This document shows, piece after piece, positions 32,286 through 45,623 of a stretch of DNA of 64,000 nucleotides. Both the position numbers and the translations under genes were made by a program. The stretch comes from Platanthera guangdongensis (Eukaryota > Streptophyta > Magnoliopsida > Asparagales > Orchidaceae). The notes beneath the pieces are model-generated. The model did no database searches. It worked only from the letters and a program-made list of their open reading frames with translations, and had not been told where the DNA came from. The DNA lies in assembly GCA_039583875.1 (NCBI GenBank), contig CM077150.1:50606261-50670260 (forward strand). Reading direction: 5' to 3'. Within the stretch, counting starts at the first letter, position 1. Every line of letters begins with the position of its first letter.

Positions 32286-34133
32286 TGTTGGATACCTATT
32301 TTGATTTGGGCTAGGTTCACTAAGTTAGGACCTTGTGACCCATCAGGTATAGCCAGGGTCATAGTTGTGTCCTAGAGTCTAGGCCAAGTCCTTAGTTTCA
32401 ACATCTCATGGACCAACCATCATCAGACTGCCAGAGACTCAAGACTTAGAAGATTTCCAAAGACTCAGTAAAATGAGTTCGATGTTCGTCGAACTCAGGT
32501 CGACGATTATCATGCTCAGCTCGATGATCTCAGAGAAAATTCTCTGAGCTGAGCTCGACAAACTTGATTCTCAGGTCGACTATCTTTGGACTCTACCTTC
32601 AGTATTCCAAGTCCAGACTTTATTCTCTAGACTCCAGTCGATGAACTTAGCTCTCTGGTCGACGATTTATGGTTTCTCTACTTCAACTTATTAATCCAAA
32701 AGCCTATCATTTTCCTAAGTGCCAGAATCATCTCCAGTCGACGAATTCAAGATTCTCAGCTCGACGAAACAAAATCTCAGGTCGATGATTTCTGGATACT
32801 TCACTTCAACACTACATTCCAGAAGCATTTGAAAATATTCTAAGTCCAGAAATACTTTGCTGAACATCAGTCGACGAAACTAGTTATCAGCTCGATGAAC
32901 TCCATACACAGAAAAGGCAAAGTTTCTAGAGAATGCAGTTTTATTTTAGCTCGACGATCTTGGAACTCAGCTCGATGAACAAAAGTCATCTGGTCGACGA
33001 ACACAGCAACTCGGCTCGACAAACTGTGAACTCAGCTCGACGATTTCTGTTATCTGTTCGACGAATCCAGACTTAGTTATTTCCTTCCTTTTGACCCCTT
33101 CTTACTGCAATGATTCCTGTGTAATTAATGCTCAAATATTCTCTGAATATAACCGTTAAAAGGAGCATTGATTATGGTCTTCTTCAGGATTATTACTTGC
33201 CATTTTTCATGGGACGGTTGGGGAAATAATTCAATGCAGTTTATTCTCAAGGCCTTCAGCATTGATTGTAGAGGATTTCAAATTTCGAAAGATAATTTTT
33301 GACAGGAAATATAAAAGAGATTTTCTCTCCTTTCCTGTAGAGGAAATAGACACATAGACAAAAAAATACAATCAATCTGAATCAAGGAATTCTCTGCTCT
33401 GTCTTTCACAGATCTCTGGTACAGAGAAGAAGCCCTAGACCAGAAGAACATCTACTATCTGAAGAAGAAGAACGATCAATCAAAAATCAAGAGTCTTCAT
33501 TCTTCAACTCTCCAGGACACTTCAAAGGACAATATCCATCTGTCAAGAAGTTCTTGAAGATCTTTTCTGGTCAAGGCTTAAAGATTGAAGGCCTATCAAC
33601 CTGAATCAAAGCTCCAGTTTTTTCTGAACCATTCTACATCTCAGGGGGAGCTATTTGCCAACATCATATCCACTATATCTTCTCAGTTGTTTATTGAGAA
33701 AGAGAAGACACAATCATCTCTCAACCCCCCCCCCCTCCCCACTGTATAAAGGGTTCTTAACTCCCTTCAAAAGTTATTCTTGGTTGCAAGTCACCTGACC
33801 AAAAGACTTGAGGTTTGGTTTTTGAGCACCAGATCAAAAGCTCATTGTTGTCAGGCACTTGATCAAAAATCTGAGTGGATTCCTACCAGGGTGGTAGAAG
33901 AGTGGATGTACCCTGGTTGGGGAACCACTATAATTTCTTGTGTTGTCTGGTTACCCTTTCTTTTGTTCTTGTTGTGTTCTTGATAGCTAAGTATGTTGTG
34001 TGTTTATGGTTATTTATTTGTTATTCTGCTGTTTTTATTTACTGCTAAAGCTGTAAAGTTTTCTGAAGGATTTTAGGATACTCTATTCACCCCCCCCCCT
34101 CTAGAGCATTTCAGATCTAACACATCACTTTCA
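32286..34133 (+). repeat. TE-F 5' LTR (1848 bp)
   Basis: Starts TGTTGGATACC and ends ATCACTTTCA. U3 (about 32490-33070) has many GCTCGACGA / TCGTCGA units, e.g. TCGTCGA-ACTCAGG-TCGACGA near 32500. C-runs lie at 33726-33735 and 34090-34099. Confidence 0.93.
33745..33752 (+). promoter_or_regulatory. TATA box in TE-F 5' LTR
   Basis: TATAAAGG in ACTGTATAAAGGG; the 3' LTR has TATATAAAGG at 44187-44196. The hairpin array lies upstream, so it is in U3. Confidence 0.6.
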
Positions 34134-34135
34134 AT

Positions 34136-34147
34136 TGGTATCAGAGC
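34136..34147 (+). other. TE-F primer-binding site
   Basis: TGGTATCAGAGC, 2 bases after the LTR, matches the plant iMet-tRNA end exactly. Confidence 0.9.
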
Positions 34148-34238
34148 AGGATTCCTTGGTTGTACAAGCTAACCCTTGAACCAAAGATCCTGAGTTAGAT
34201 CTGTCTTTTCATTTTCATTAGATTTATTCTCACACAGC

Positions 34239-35831
34239 ATGGCATAGAACAAAGATTATGCAAGCACCAGACCTCCAGTATGCAATCTGAATAAGTTTGG
34301 CATCTGGAAGGTAGGAATAAAATTATACATGAACTCTATTGATGAGGATATCTTTAATACTATTATGACAGGTCCTCCTTAAGCCACTGCCTCTACATCT
34401 ACAACAGCTTCAAGTACAAATGCAGTTCCACCACTTGAGTGGACTGAAGCCCAGAAGAAGGCTAAAATTGCTGATGCCAAGGCCATGAATATTCTGGCCC
34501 AAACAATGTCTGATGGCATTTTTCAAAAGGTGGCTGAATGAACATCAGTCAAGTACATCTGGGACTCCCTAAATCAAATGGTGGATGGATCTATAGATGA
34601 AAGGAAGGACAGGAGATCCAATCTCATATCCCTATATAAGAATTTCAAGAATGAGAAAGCTAAGACAGTAGCTGATATGTACAACAGGTTATGCTCAATC
34701 ATCAATGAACTAAAAACCTTGGACAAGGACATCACCCTCACTGAGGTGAATGATAAGATCCTTATGTGCTTCCCAATCTCATGGGATTCAAGGATCTGGC
34801 CCATCAAGGAGGCCAGAAGCGTAAATGAGATTTCCACTGAATCTCTTTTAGGAAAGCTTAAGTCCTATGAACAGCTGATCAAATCCAGAGAGGTAGCAGA
34901 GCAAAGAACACCTCCTCCAGCAAGAAAAGAACAAAGCATTGAATTCAAGGCTACTGAGGAGATAAAGGCTTCAACCACAAATGAAGAGCTGATGAGTCTT
35001 TTTGCCAAAAGATTCTACAAAATGGCAATAAAAGACTTCAGGAGAAAGTCATCAAGGCAGGATGACAAACCAAGGTATGACAAAACACCAACTAAAGAAG
35101 TGGTGTGTTTTGGTTGCAGGAAACCTGGACACTTCATCTCTTAGTGTCCAAAGAATCAGAAGAAGGAGAATAGAAGAGAGAAGGACACAAGAAGACAACA
35201 CAACAGCATGCCTTCCTCCAGCAAATACAAGGAGAAGGAGAAAGGTTTTCTGGTTGAATACTGGATTGAGACTGAGGATGAATCAACATCTTCCAGCTCC
35301 AGTGAAGATGAAGAAGAGACAATGTCCAAAGAAGTCTGCCTAATGGCCATTGATGCCTCCAGGAGCTATTCAGAAGAAGAAGATTCAGACAATGAAGCAG
35401 TTTCAGATTTTGAAGCTGATAAGGTATTATCTTCTTTTGATTATAATTCTGAATCATTTAAATCTGAATTCAAAACCATGTGTATAGATCTAATTAACTC
35501 AGAAAAGGAAATTAAAAATCTTAGGGAAAAATTAGGAAACCTAGAGACTGTTAACTCTGAAAATAATAGGTTAAAGGATGAATTAATCTTAGCTAATGAA
35601 CAAATTATAATGTTAAAGACTGAGTTATGTGAGGCTAAACAACTTGAGGAGACTCTCAATGAGAGAAGCCTCAAGTTGATGGACATTACAAGCACAGTTA
35701 ATGCCAGATTGAATGACAAGCTGCGCTTGGGTGCTTCATCAAGTTTGCCCCCCATTCTCAAGAAGAACATTTTGACAACCCCCATCAAATTTGTTTCAGC
35801 TAAAGGGAAAGAAATAATAAACTATAAATAA
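34239..35831 (+). pseudogene. TE-F gag, four in-frame stops
   Basis: ATG 34239 starts the SIRE gag (RPPVCNLNKFGIWKV, YMNSIDEDIFN). The capsid part follows (NQMVDGSIDERKDRRSNLIS, SWDSRIWPIKEARS). A zinc knuckle VVCFGCRKPGHFIS*C comes near 35100-35150, then acidic Ser-rich and coiled-coil-like parts (MCIDLINSEKEIKNLREKL) and the conserved SLKLMDITSTVNARLN block. Stops at 34245, 34380, 34539 and 35142 are all in the same frame; the one at 35142 falls in the zinc knuckle. Gag would form the particle. The matching TE-C gag is at 46881-48556. Confidence 0.92.
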
Positions 35832-36132
35832 ACCAGAGAAGAAATTCCCAAATCAAAAGGTTAAAATAACAAAAATCAGAAAACCTTAGGTAAAAACAAA
35901 GTTCAGCAGATTTCGTCGAACTCTGATCGATGAAATGTGGTCAGTTCGTCGAGCTTAACTCGACGAATGTTGAACGTAAACCTTAGCTATAATCATTCGT
36001 CTAACTGCGATCGATGAACACTGCATGGTTCGTCGAGCAGAGGTCGACGAACGTGGGGTACAGAAAATGAACATGTTCATTCTCTGGGTAGAGATCGACG
36101 ATCTCATCCCAATTAATTGTTTTTCATTGCAG
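35832..36132 (+). repeat. TE-F gag-pol linker with hairpin array
   Basis: Holds TTTCGTCGA-N7-TCGATGAAA (from about 35909) and the perfect GTTCGTCGA (36028-36036), loop GCAGAGG, TCGACGAAC (36044-36052). In TE-C the matching region is an open frame, so this is probably a decayed translated linker rather than non-coding. TTTTTCATTGCAG at 36120-36132 looks like a splice acceptor but is coding in relatives. Confidence 0.8.
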
Positions 36133-39100
36133 GTGAAGAGCTGTGCAATAAATAACCAAACATAGTACCTGGACAGTGGATACTCCAAACATATGACTGA
36201 CAGCAAGGACAATTTAGCCAACTATAAGCCCAAGCTAGGACCAAAGGTTATCTTTGGTGATTCAAAATGTGTCTAGTCTGAAGGTTTTGGAGAAGTGAAG
36301 ATTGGAGCATTCACATTAAAGAAAGTAACTTATGTGAGAGGAATCAAACATAACCTCATCTCTATAAGCCAGTTATGTGATGAAGGTTATCAAGTACACT
36401 TTAACTTATCTTCTTGCACTATTACTAATAAAGAAAAATAAACTGTTTTAATTGGGAATAAACAAGGTAACATATACTTAGTTGATTTTATTTCTGCCAA
36501 GTCTGATATCTGCTTACTTAATATAACTAGTAATCAGAATGATTTATGGCATAAAAGGCTAGGTCATGTAAACTTGATAAACATTGCTAGGCTATCAAAA
36601 GACAATCTTATGAGAGGTCTACCTTCTGGTCCCTACAAGAAGGAAGGTATCTGTAGGGCTTGTCAACTAGGCAAGCAAACTAAATATATTTTAAAATCTA
36701 TTAATAAAGTGATTCACCTAGGATATTGTACTTGCTACACATGGATCTCTTTGGACACATTGTTGTACAAAGCCTAGGAGTGAAATCCTACACCTTAGTT
36801 ATAGTGGATGACTTCTCAAGCTTCACTTGGGTGTCCTTTCTGAGATCTAAGTCAGATACCTTTAAGGTTCTTACAGATTTTCTTAGGACCATACAGATTG
36901 AGTTCTCTACTCATGTTGTATTGATCAGAAGTGATCATGGAAAAGAGTTTGAGTCTCTTCTTATACATGAGTTCTGTGAGAAGGAAGGTATCAGATATTA
37001 CTTCTCAGCTCCTAGAACTCCTTAACAAAATGGGGTAGCTGAAGGAAAAATAGGACAATAATTGAAGCTGCAAGTACATTACTTGCAGATGCTTACATGC
37101 CACTATCCTTTTGGACAGAGTCTGTAAACACTGCAAATTATGTCCTGAACAGAAGCTTGATAAATAAACTAAAGAATAAGAATCCCTATGAATTACTTAA
37201 AGGGAAGAAACCTAAAATCAATTATTTTAAAGTATTTGGATGTATATGTTATATTCACAACAATAATAAAAGATACATTAGAAAGTTTAAGGCTAAGGCT
37301 GAAGAGGGAATCTTTCTAGGGTATTCCCAAGTAAGCAAAGCCTATAGGGTTTTTAATAAATCATCACTAAAGATTGAAGAATCTATTCATGTTACATTTG
37401 ATGAAGCTAACATGTCTTACAAGGAGAGAGAGATTTCTGCCAAAAGAACTTTGTAGGTACCTCACTTGTGTGAGAATTTGGATTGACTAAACCTCACCCA
37501 ATAGGTTCCAACACATCCTTCTCCACAAGTCATTGAAGAAAGTGAAGATGAAGGCACTGAAAGAATTGATCTTCACCCAACAGCAAACATAATCCCACAA
37601 GAGGAATTAGTTCCTAATGCTGTTGCAGAACCAACTCCACCCACTGATCTTGTCACACTAAGGGATCAACACAGATCTCAAGTGATTGGAGACATATCTG
37701 CAGGTATACAGATAAGGCATCAACTCAACTAAGATTTGATGCATGCATGTTTTCTCTCTCAGGTTAAACCTCTATCCATCCATGATGCAGAGCAAGATCC
37801 CCACTGGATCATTACAATGCAGGAGGAATTAAACCAATTTGAGAGATATAGAGTTTAGGATTTGATTCCAAGAACCCAAAACTACCCAGTAACTGGAACC
37901 AAACGGGTTTATAGAAATAAGCTGGATGCCCAAGGAGTGATTGTGAGAAACAAGGCTAGGCTTGTTGCTCAAGGATATAGGCAAGAGGAAGGAATATATT
38001 ATGACCAAACCTTTGCACCTGTGGAGGTTAGAGGCAATCAGAATATTCCTTGCCTATACAGCCTACAATAGATTTAAGGTCTATCAAATGGATGTGAAGA
38101 TTGCTTTTCTGAATAGAGTACTAAAAGAAGAGGTTTATGTTGAACAACCTCCAGGTTTTGTCTCTCCAACTCACCCTTATCATGTTTTTAAATTGCATAA
38201 AGCCCTCTATGGTCTAAAGCAAGCTCCAAGAGCTTGGTATGAGACCTTAGCTAGCTTTTTGATAGAGCATAAGTTCATTAGAGGTATAGTAGATAAGACA
38301 CTTTTCACTAGACATTATAAGGACCAAACATTATTAGTACAAATATATGTGGATGACATCATATTTGGGTCTACTGATTCCAAATTATGCAAGAGGATCT
38401 CTGACCTCATGCATTCTAGATTTGAAATGAGTAGCATGGGTGAGCTTTCCTACTTGGTCTCCAAGTGAAGCAGCTCCCTGATGGCATCTTCATCTCCCAA
38501 GCTAAATATGCAGAAGTGCTTATCAAAAATTTTGGGATGGCTGATGCCTCAACAAAGAAAACATCTATGACTACAAATGCTGTAATAGACTCTGATCCAT
38601 ATGGGAAACCTGTTGACCAGAAATTATATAGGGGCATTGTTGGGTCCCTATTATATCTTACAGCTAGCAGACCTGATATCATGTTTGTCACATGCCACTG
38701 TGTTAGGTTCCAAGTAAACCCTAAAGAATCTCATCTAATTTTCTTAAAAAGAATTTTGAGATATATAAACACTTGTCCAAGTGTAGGCCTATGGTATCCC
38801 ACTGAATCAAATTTGAGTTAACTGGATACTCAGATGCTGATTTTGCTGGATGTAGGGTTGACAGGAAATGTACTTCAGGAACCTGGCAGTTCCTGGGTAT
38901 GAGATTAGTATCTTGGTTTTGTAAGAAACAGTCATCTGTGTCTACCTCAACTGCTGAGGCAGAATATATTGCAGCTGGCAGCTGTTATTTCCAGATGCTG
39001 TGGATTCAAAATCAATTACTAGACTATGGTCTCAACTTAAATAATTCAACTCTACTATGTGATAATACAAGTATTAAAGCCATAGCACAAAATCCAGTCC

Positions 39101-39297
39101 ATCACAGTAGGACTAAGCATATAGATATTAGACATCATTTCACTAGAGAGTATGTAGATAAAAATAAAATTAAACTTATCTATATCTATACTGATTTACA
39201 AAGAGCTGACATTTTCACCAAACCTCTGGATGAAAGAAACCATCTGTTCTTTATAAATCAGCCTGAAATGATCAATAGAGAAGTCTTAGTTTAGTTT
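36133..39297 (+). pseudogene. TE-F pol: protease, integrase, RT, RNase H, broken
   Basis: Protease YLDSGYSKHMTDS at 36166 on, with TAG in place of the preceding Trp. GAG-pre-integrase (HKRLGHVNLINI..C..C) is at 36550-36720. The integrase core has HMDLFGH, LIRSDHGKEF and a damaged VAE block near 37040, and VFGCICYIHNNNKRY follows. RT from about 37840 has [30 protein letters not shown] and YVDD at 38346-38357. RNase H (38822-39294) has YSDADFAG, STSTAEAEYIAAG, LLCDNTS and ADIFTKPLDE. Frameshifts near 36726, 37040, 38030, 38460 and 38820 make it non-functional. Confidence 0.93.
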
Positions 39298-39683
39298 CTG
39301 TCTGCACTCGATGAATTTTCCTGAGTTCATCGAACGGAGCTCGACGAACTAGGGATAGTTCGAGAGATATTCATCGAACGGAGGTCGACAAACTCTCTTT
39401 TAGTGAAGTTGTTTTCGTCGAACGGAGATCGATGAATCCACTTCAGAAAACTTTCGTCGAACGGAGCTCGATGAAATGTCTTCAAATATTCAGAGTGAGC
39501 TCGACGAATTATTTAACTCTATATTATTTCATCGAACCCAGATCGAAAAATGTTTTAATTTTCGTGGAACGGAGTTTATCGATTCATATTCTGGAAAACC
39601 CTATATTTAGGTTTTATTTGACCTCCATCCTGCGCTTTTTGTTCCTTTGCACTTGATCGTCTTTTTCTCTTACAGGTGATCTC
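39298..39683 (+). repeat. TE-F pol-env spacer: hairpin array and candidate splice acceptor
   Basis: Non-coding. Several units of TTCRTCGA-ACGGAGN-TCGACGAA type lie between about 39325 and 39550 (loops ACGGAGC, ACGGAGG, ACGGAGA). At the end, CGTCTTTTTCTCTTACAG (to 39675) is followed by GTGATCTC and ATG 39684, resembling a 3' splice site. Confidence 0.8.
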
Positions 39684-42554
39684 ATGGCGATTCAAGCAGG
39701 AACCCTAGCTGCGATGAAGTTTGACATCGGCTTCAATGTCGAATTTGATTCTTTCCATCATTCAGACCCGATTTTTCTGAATGTTCTGGAACTTCTGGAA
39801 GAGCAGCATCTGAAGAATCTGATGACAACAAGGATCAAACTGTCTGGAACTAAGATTATAGAATGGGTCTACACATCTTCAACCATAGAGGAGAATACCA
39901 AGACTGGATCAATTGCGGGTAATATTGTTTCTCTATCTCCCACCGTATTAACTGAAATATTTGGATTGAATAATGGAGAAGATGATCTGGAAATGGATAA
40001 TGAGGACTATGTTATGATGTTGAGTTTGATGGGTTATACTAGAGATAACCTTAATAAATTATTGAAGAAACACTTATCTGCAGAATTCAAGTTTTTGGTA
40101 GACATTGTCGGGAAAGTCTTGCTAGGAAAGCACACTGTACATGATTATATAACCAGGCATCAATTTCTGGTTATGTGTGCAGTGGTTAACAAGAATCAAG
40201 TGGACTGGGCTCAGATCATCTTTGATCTGATCAAGAAAAAGAACAACAAAAAGGAAGTTTGTTTTGGAAGGATCCTGGGGATCTTTTTGAAAGAAAAAGC
40301 TGTTGAATCACTGGTCTCCCCGACCATATTCATCAATGCCAGCAAAAGGCTTACCTATGCCTTGTTTGGCAGGTGGGAGAGGACAATAACAAAGCCTTCT
40401 AAGGCCTCATCCTTTGCCACTAAAGCTTCTGAGAGCACAAGGGTTGTAGAAGCCACTCCCCACCCTTCTGAGGAGATCACTCCCTCACAACTAACCCTTC
40501 CAGCCATTCAACCACAACTTCCCTCCTCAGTCCACACCATCATTCATACTCCCACACCTCTATCTTCCCCCATTCATATCTCTCCAACACATACTCATCT
40601 TCCTACACCTCCTCCATCTCCACATGGAACACCAACCCAATCTCCTCATGCTTCACCAGCTCCAACACCACCATCATCTCCTCATCCACCACACTTGTCC
40701 TCCATACAATCTTTCAATCTACTGTCATCTCCTCCCAATACCCCTCCTCCTCCAACTGAATCCATCCAGGATATCCAAATGTAAGATGCTCCTCCTCCAT
40801 CCTCACCAACATCTACCATCCCTCCAAATGTTTCCACCCAACCATCATCTGAAACACCAACTGCAACTCCACCACTGAATCCCTCCACCATCTCATCTGT
40901 CATTTCCCTCATCACGCCCTCCTCAAAATAATAATATCAGAGGCCATTACACCTCTTACTACTTCCATATCTACCCTATCTACCCAGATATCTGCCCTCA
41001 CTGCTGCCCCCTCTTCAGTTAGGGGCCTGACTACAATTCACATTGAAACCAGGCAGGGGAGAGATGCTTGATGAAGAAGCTGCAGCAGCTCCAACAGTAG
41101 AAGCAATTTTAGTTTCAGCAGCTCCAGCAGATGCAGAGGCAGCAATAGCAGAAGATACATATTTTATTGATTTCATTCATTTTATTGAGACTGACATGGA
41201 TTTAGATGAGTCAGTTACTGAAGAGATTCTTACTGTTGGTGATTTTATTTTAAATCCCACAGTAGATTTAGCACTTTTGTTGAAAATTTTTGATACTGCA
41301 TTTTTGAGCTTCCTTCCATCATATTATACTAAGCCATCTTTGGCTATTGTTACCTATTCTTCTCCAATAAGTCCTATAATTGACAAGCAACTCAGAGATA
41401 GTTTTGCTGCTCCAGAACTCACAGTCATTCCATCCCCTCCAGAAACTTTTTCTGCACCAAGTTTTATAATGGATGACTCTCCTATGCCAGATCTTGATGC
41501 TTTGATCTTAGCTGATATTGAAGAAGAGAATAAGGTAGTTGCTGAAAGCAATGTCACAGACAGCTCTCCAGCTCCAGCTTCTATTGCAGTTTCTCCTCCA
41601 GCTCCATCTCAGACTGAGAAACCTGTTATTTCTGTTGAGGCCATGAAAGCTTTGAATGATCTATATGATAATGCTCAAGAGTCTGAAGATGAAGATGATG
41701 ATGAAGATGAGGATTCTGATGAGGATACAAAGAAGAAGAAAATATCTAAGAAAAGGAAAGCACCTCCTCCTCCTGCTCCTAAACCAAATCCAGCAAATGA
41801 CACTCCCTACTACATTATTCAGAAAATTACTCGTAATAAGGGAATGCCTACTTTGATGTGGTTATCCAAGAATGAACAAAAAGAGATAAAAAGAAGCAGA
41901 AGATATTCCCCTCCACCAACTCACAGATATAGAAAGGACCCTCCTCCACCTCCTCCTCCAGCTGCTGGTGCTTCAGGCACAACTTCTCAAAGGACTACCC
42001 AATTTCAAACATATCAAAGTCATCAGGGTAGGTCCTCATTCTCCAAAAGCAGCCAGAAAAGACAGTATCCTTCTGGCAAGCAGTACCAACCTCAAAAATA
42101 GCAGCAACATCAAAAATAAAAACAACAACAATTCCCTGAACATCAACAAGCTGAAAACTCCAACAGACCTTCTTCTCCTCCTGTACCCTTTGAAGATACA
42201 GAAACAGGTATTTCAGCTAGGATGGCCAGGTTTCAAGAACTTGTTGGCCTTTCTATGATCAACAAAGCCAGAGCTGAAGGAAAGGATCCCTCAAAATATA
42301 CAACAATGTCAAAGTACAGGAAAGAAGAGCTTAAGAGGTTTGAGAAAGCTAACAAGTTTTTCAATGTTGATGATTATATGAAATTACACCCAGAAGTAGT
42401 AGTCCCCAAAGCCACATCTTTGAAGATTATAGGGGATGCTGATATGACCATGACCAAAGTGCAAGCTTCAGATCCAAACAGAGAAATTGTTTTTACTAAG
42501 CCAGGAGATAAGAGCAACGAAGAAAAGCCCAAAGAGAAGAAGCAAAAGAAATGA
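39684..42554 (+). pseudogene. TE-F env-like gene, nearly complete, a few stops
   Basis: About 950 codons. The first block (39684-40784, 366 aa) has a globular N-terminus (MKFDIGFNVEFDSF, MTTRIKLSG, EIFGLNNGEDD, FGRILGIFLKEKA, FGRWERT), then a long Pro/Ser/Thr-rich stretch. TAA at 40782 and a broken stretch to 41043 interrupt. The second block (41043-42101) has DFILNPTVDLALLL, MDDSPMPDLD, a long acidic run followed by KKKKISKKRK, and RSRRYSPPPTHRYRKD. Stops fall in a Gln-rich part near 42100. The last block (42222-42554) has KYRKEELKRFEKANK and ends KEKKQKK. No signal peptide or membrane segment is evident. TE-J carries a close homologue. Confidence 0.85.
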
Positions 42555-42740
42555 GTTCTGAACTGTTTAATTTCTGTTATGTTTATAACTGCTTTCTTAT
42601 TTCTGAACAAAGCTTATGTATATATATATATATCTGTTGCATGTGTTAATTCTCTCTACCAGATATATGCTTTCTTGCTTTGTTTATTTTCAGTTTAGTC
42701 TGAGTCTGTAATTAGTGACCTCAGCCAAATATGGGGAGAT
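42555..42740 (+). other. TE-F 3' untranslated region and polypurine tract
   Basis: Includes an (AT)n run near 42617-42633. AAATATGGGGAGAT (to 42740) directly precedes the 3' LTR and is the PPT. Confidence 0.85.
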
Positions 42741-44576
42741 TATTGTATCCCTGGTTTGATTTGGGCTAGGTTCACTAAGTTAGGATCTTGTGACCCATTT
42801 TGTATAGCCAGGGTCATAGTTGTGTCCTAGAGTCTAGGCCAAGTTCTTAGTTTCAACATCTCATGGACCAGCCATCATCAGACTGCCAGAGACTCAAGAC
42901 TTAGAAAATTTCCAAAGACTCAGTAAAATGAGTTCGACGTTCGTCGAACTTAGGTCGACGATTTTCATGCTCAGCTCGAAGATCTCAGAGAAAATTCTCT
43001 GAGCTGAGCTCGATGAACTTGATTCTCAGGTCGACGATCTTTGGACTCTACCTTCAGTATTCCAAGTCCAGACTTTATTCTCTAGACTAAAGTCGACGAA
43101 CTTAGTTCTCTGGTCGACGATTTCTGGTTTCTCTACTTCAACTTATTAATCCAGAAGACTCTCAGTTTCTTAAGTCCAGAATCATCTCCAATTGACGAAT
43201 TCAAGATTCTCAGCTCGACGAAACAAAATCTCAGGTCGACGATTTATGGATACTTCACTTCAACACTTCATTCCAGAAGCATCTGAAAATATTCTAAGTC
43301 CAGAAATCCTTTGCTGAACTTCAATCGACGAAACCAGTTATCAGCTCGACGAACTCCATACACAGAAAAGGCAAAGTTTTTAGAGAACATATTTCTGTTT
43401 TAGCTCGACGATCTTGGAACTCAGCTCGACGAATAGAAGTCATCTGGTCGACGAACACAGCAACTCGGCTCGACGAATTATGAACTCAGCTCGACGATTT
43501 CTGTTATCTGTTCGACGAATCCAGACTTAGTTATTTCCTTCCTCTGCCCCCTTCTTACTACAATGATTCCTTTGTAATTAATGCTCAAATATTCTCTGAA
43601 TATAACCGTTAAAAGGAGCATTGATTATGGTCTTCTCTAGGATTATTGCTTGCCGTTTTTCCATAGGACAGTTGAGGAAATAATTCAATGCAGTTTATTC
43701 TCAAGGCCGTCAGCATTGATTACAGAGGATTTCAAATTTCTTAAGAAAATTTTTGACAGGAAATATAAAAGAGATTTTCTCTCTTTTCCTGTAGAGGAAA
43801 TAGACACACAGACAAAAAAAGACAATCAGTCTGAATCAAGGAATTCACTGCTCTTTCTTTCACAGATCTTTGGTACAGAGAAGAAGCCCTAGACCAGAAG
43901 AACATATGCTATCTGAAGAAGAAGAACAATCAACCAAAAATCAAGAGTCTTCATTCTTCAACTCTCCAGGACACTTCAAAGGACAACATCCATCTGTCAA
44001 GAAGTTCCTGAAGATCTTTTTTGGTCAAGGCTTAAAGATTGAAGGTCTATCACCCTGAAGCAAAGCACCAGTTTTTCCTGAACCATTCTACATCTCAGGG
44101 GGAGCTGTTTGCCAACATCATATCCACTAAGTCTTCTCAGTTATTTATTGAGAAAGAGAAGACACAATCATCTCTTAACCCCCCACTATATAAAGGTTTC
44201 TTAACTCCCTTCAAAAGTTATACTTGGTTGCAAGTCACCTCACCAAAAGACTTGAGGTTTGGTTTTTGAGCACCTGATCAAAAGCTCATTGGTGTCAGGC
44301 ACCTGATCAAAAATCTGAGTGGATTCCTACCAGGGTAGTAGAAGAGCGGATGCACCCAAGTTGGGGAACCACTATAATTTCTTGTGTTGTCTGGTTGCCC
44401 TTTCTTTTGTTCTTGTTGTGTTTATGCTAGCTAGGCCTGCTGTGTTTTTGTGATTATTTATTTGTTATTCTACAGTTTTTATTTATAGCAAAAGCTGTAA
44501 AGTTTTCTAAAGGATTTTATGATACTCTATTCACACTCCCCCTCTACAGTATTTCAGATCTAACAGATCACTTTCA
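42741..44576 (+). repeat. TE-F 3' LTR (1836 bp)
   Basis: Starts TATTGTATCCC (mutated from TGTTGGATACC) and ends ATCACTTTCA. Matches 32286-34133 with scattered differences. The U3 hairpin array is at about 42940-43520. TATATAAAGG at 44187-44196. Confidence 0.93.
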
Positions 44577-45623
44577 AAGTATTAATTAAATAGTATCATG
44601 TTTTGTTTTATTAAATATTTGTTTGTTTGGACAATAATTAATTTCTTGCTTTGTGGGCTGCATACAACCATTATTGTTTGTAAGCCTATAAATAGGTCAT
44701 GTGGTAGTAGGATTTGATTATTGATAATTGATGATAAAATTTGAAATTTGAAATTTCCCTTGATTTGAAATCTCCTCCTCCCTCTCTCTTTCCTTCTCCC
44801 CTCTCTATTGCCAAAATAGGCTCTCCCCTCCCTTAGGTTCGGCCAACCTTGGAACCTCCGCCCCTCCCCCTCTTCTCCTCCATCTTGGCCGCGGGCCACC
44901 TCCACTCCTCCATCGAGATAAACCGACCCTCTCTCACCCTTTCCCTCTCTAAATTCGGCCACCAAAAGATTCACCACCTTTTCTCTCTCTCCCTCAAGTG
45001 GCCGGCCAAAGCAAGAAGACTAGGCCTTGTGGAACTCCAACCCGGCATGACGCAAGGAAGGCAGACAAGTTTCTCTCCATCCGCCATGATTCCGGTGGAA
45101 CCATTGAAGGGCGATCAACTTTTGGCATAGATCAACTCATAGATCTAACTCCGATCGGGGTAACGAAATTTCTACAAACCTTGAGATTTATTTTCCCTCT
45201 AGATAATTTCTGTGGTGGAAAACGTTGGCGTGCAAATTTGATAGCATTGGAATCATCGTGGTTTTCTTGAACGAATTTTTTGTTTATCCTGATTTGTTTA
45301 AATTCGAGAAGGCTTGGCGGGCCTCGTTTCTTTTTGTTGGGAGTGATCTACCATTTCTTGCGAATCGTATTTTTTTGGTAGATCCCTTTGGTACAACTCC
45401 GCTCATTCGGACGCAATAGTCGTCCCTTTAGCTTGATCGAACCTCGGCCTATAGCTGTTGTTTAATCTCTAACGGATTGGCTACCCGTACGTTAGCCTTG
45501 GATCACTAAATATTGCAAAGTGTGGGCTGGAATAATCTCTTGTGTGAATCACAAATTAGTTGGAACGTCGAGAGGGAACCACAATTTCGCTAATATTCGT
45601 GTCGCGCGTACAACGCTACATCA
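44577..45623 (+). repeat. TE-E 3' LTR, right part
   Basis: Resumes the TE-E LTR after TE-F, with the AAGTA TSD copy at 44577-44581. Ends CGCTACATCA at 45623. TATAAATA at 44687-44694. ORFs of 93 and 90 codons here also occur in the 5' LTR and look incidental. Confidence 0.92.

Larger units (their letters stand above)
32286..44576 (+). mobile_element. TE-F: full-length Copia/SIRE element (12.3 kb)
   Basis: TSD AAGTA at 32281-32285 and 44577-44581, inside the TE-E 3' LTR. LTRs are 32286-34133 and 42741-44576. The order is LTR, PBS, gag, pol, spacer, env-like gene, PPT, LTR. Size, long LTRs, Copia order (integrase before RT) and a third gene place it in the SIRE/Maximus lineage. LTRs differ by several percent by eye, and gag and pol carry many stops. 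Confidence 0.95.
27472..45623 (+). mobile_element. TE-E: non-autonomous Ty3/gypsy element, 3' LTR split by TE-F
   Basis: TSD AAATA at 27467-27471 and 45624-45628. The 5' LTR is 27472-28699; the 3' LTR is 32102-32285 plus 44582-45623 (1226 bp in total). The internal part is only 3.4 kb. It holds a short gag-like start, a long ORF without recognised domains, the integrase C-terminus, and a tail like TE-B. Protease, RT and RNase H are missing. The LTR ends and the tail resemble TE-B, so a TE-B-like partner may have supplied enzymes. Confidence 0.9.

Noticed and set aside
36114..36132. Splice acceptor between gag and protease in TE-F and TE-C
   Set aside because: TTTTT..TTGCAG here is in frame and encodes the F-x-L-Q-V-K linker seen in both elements, so protein coding explains it.
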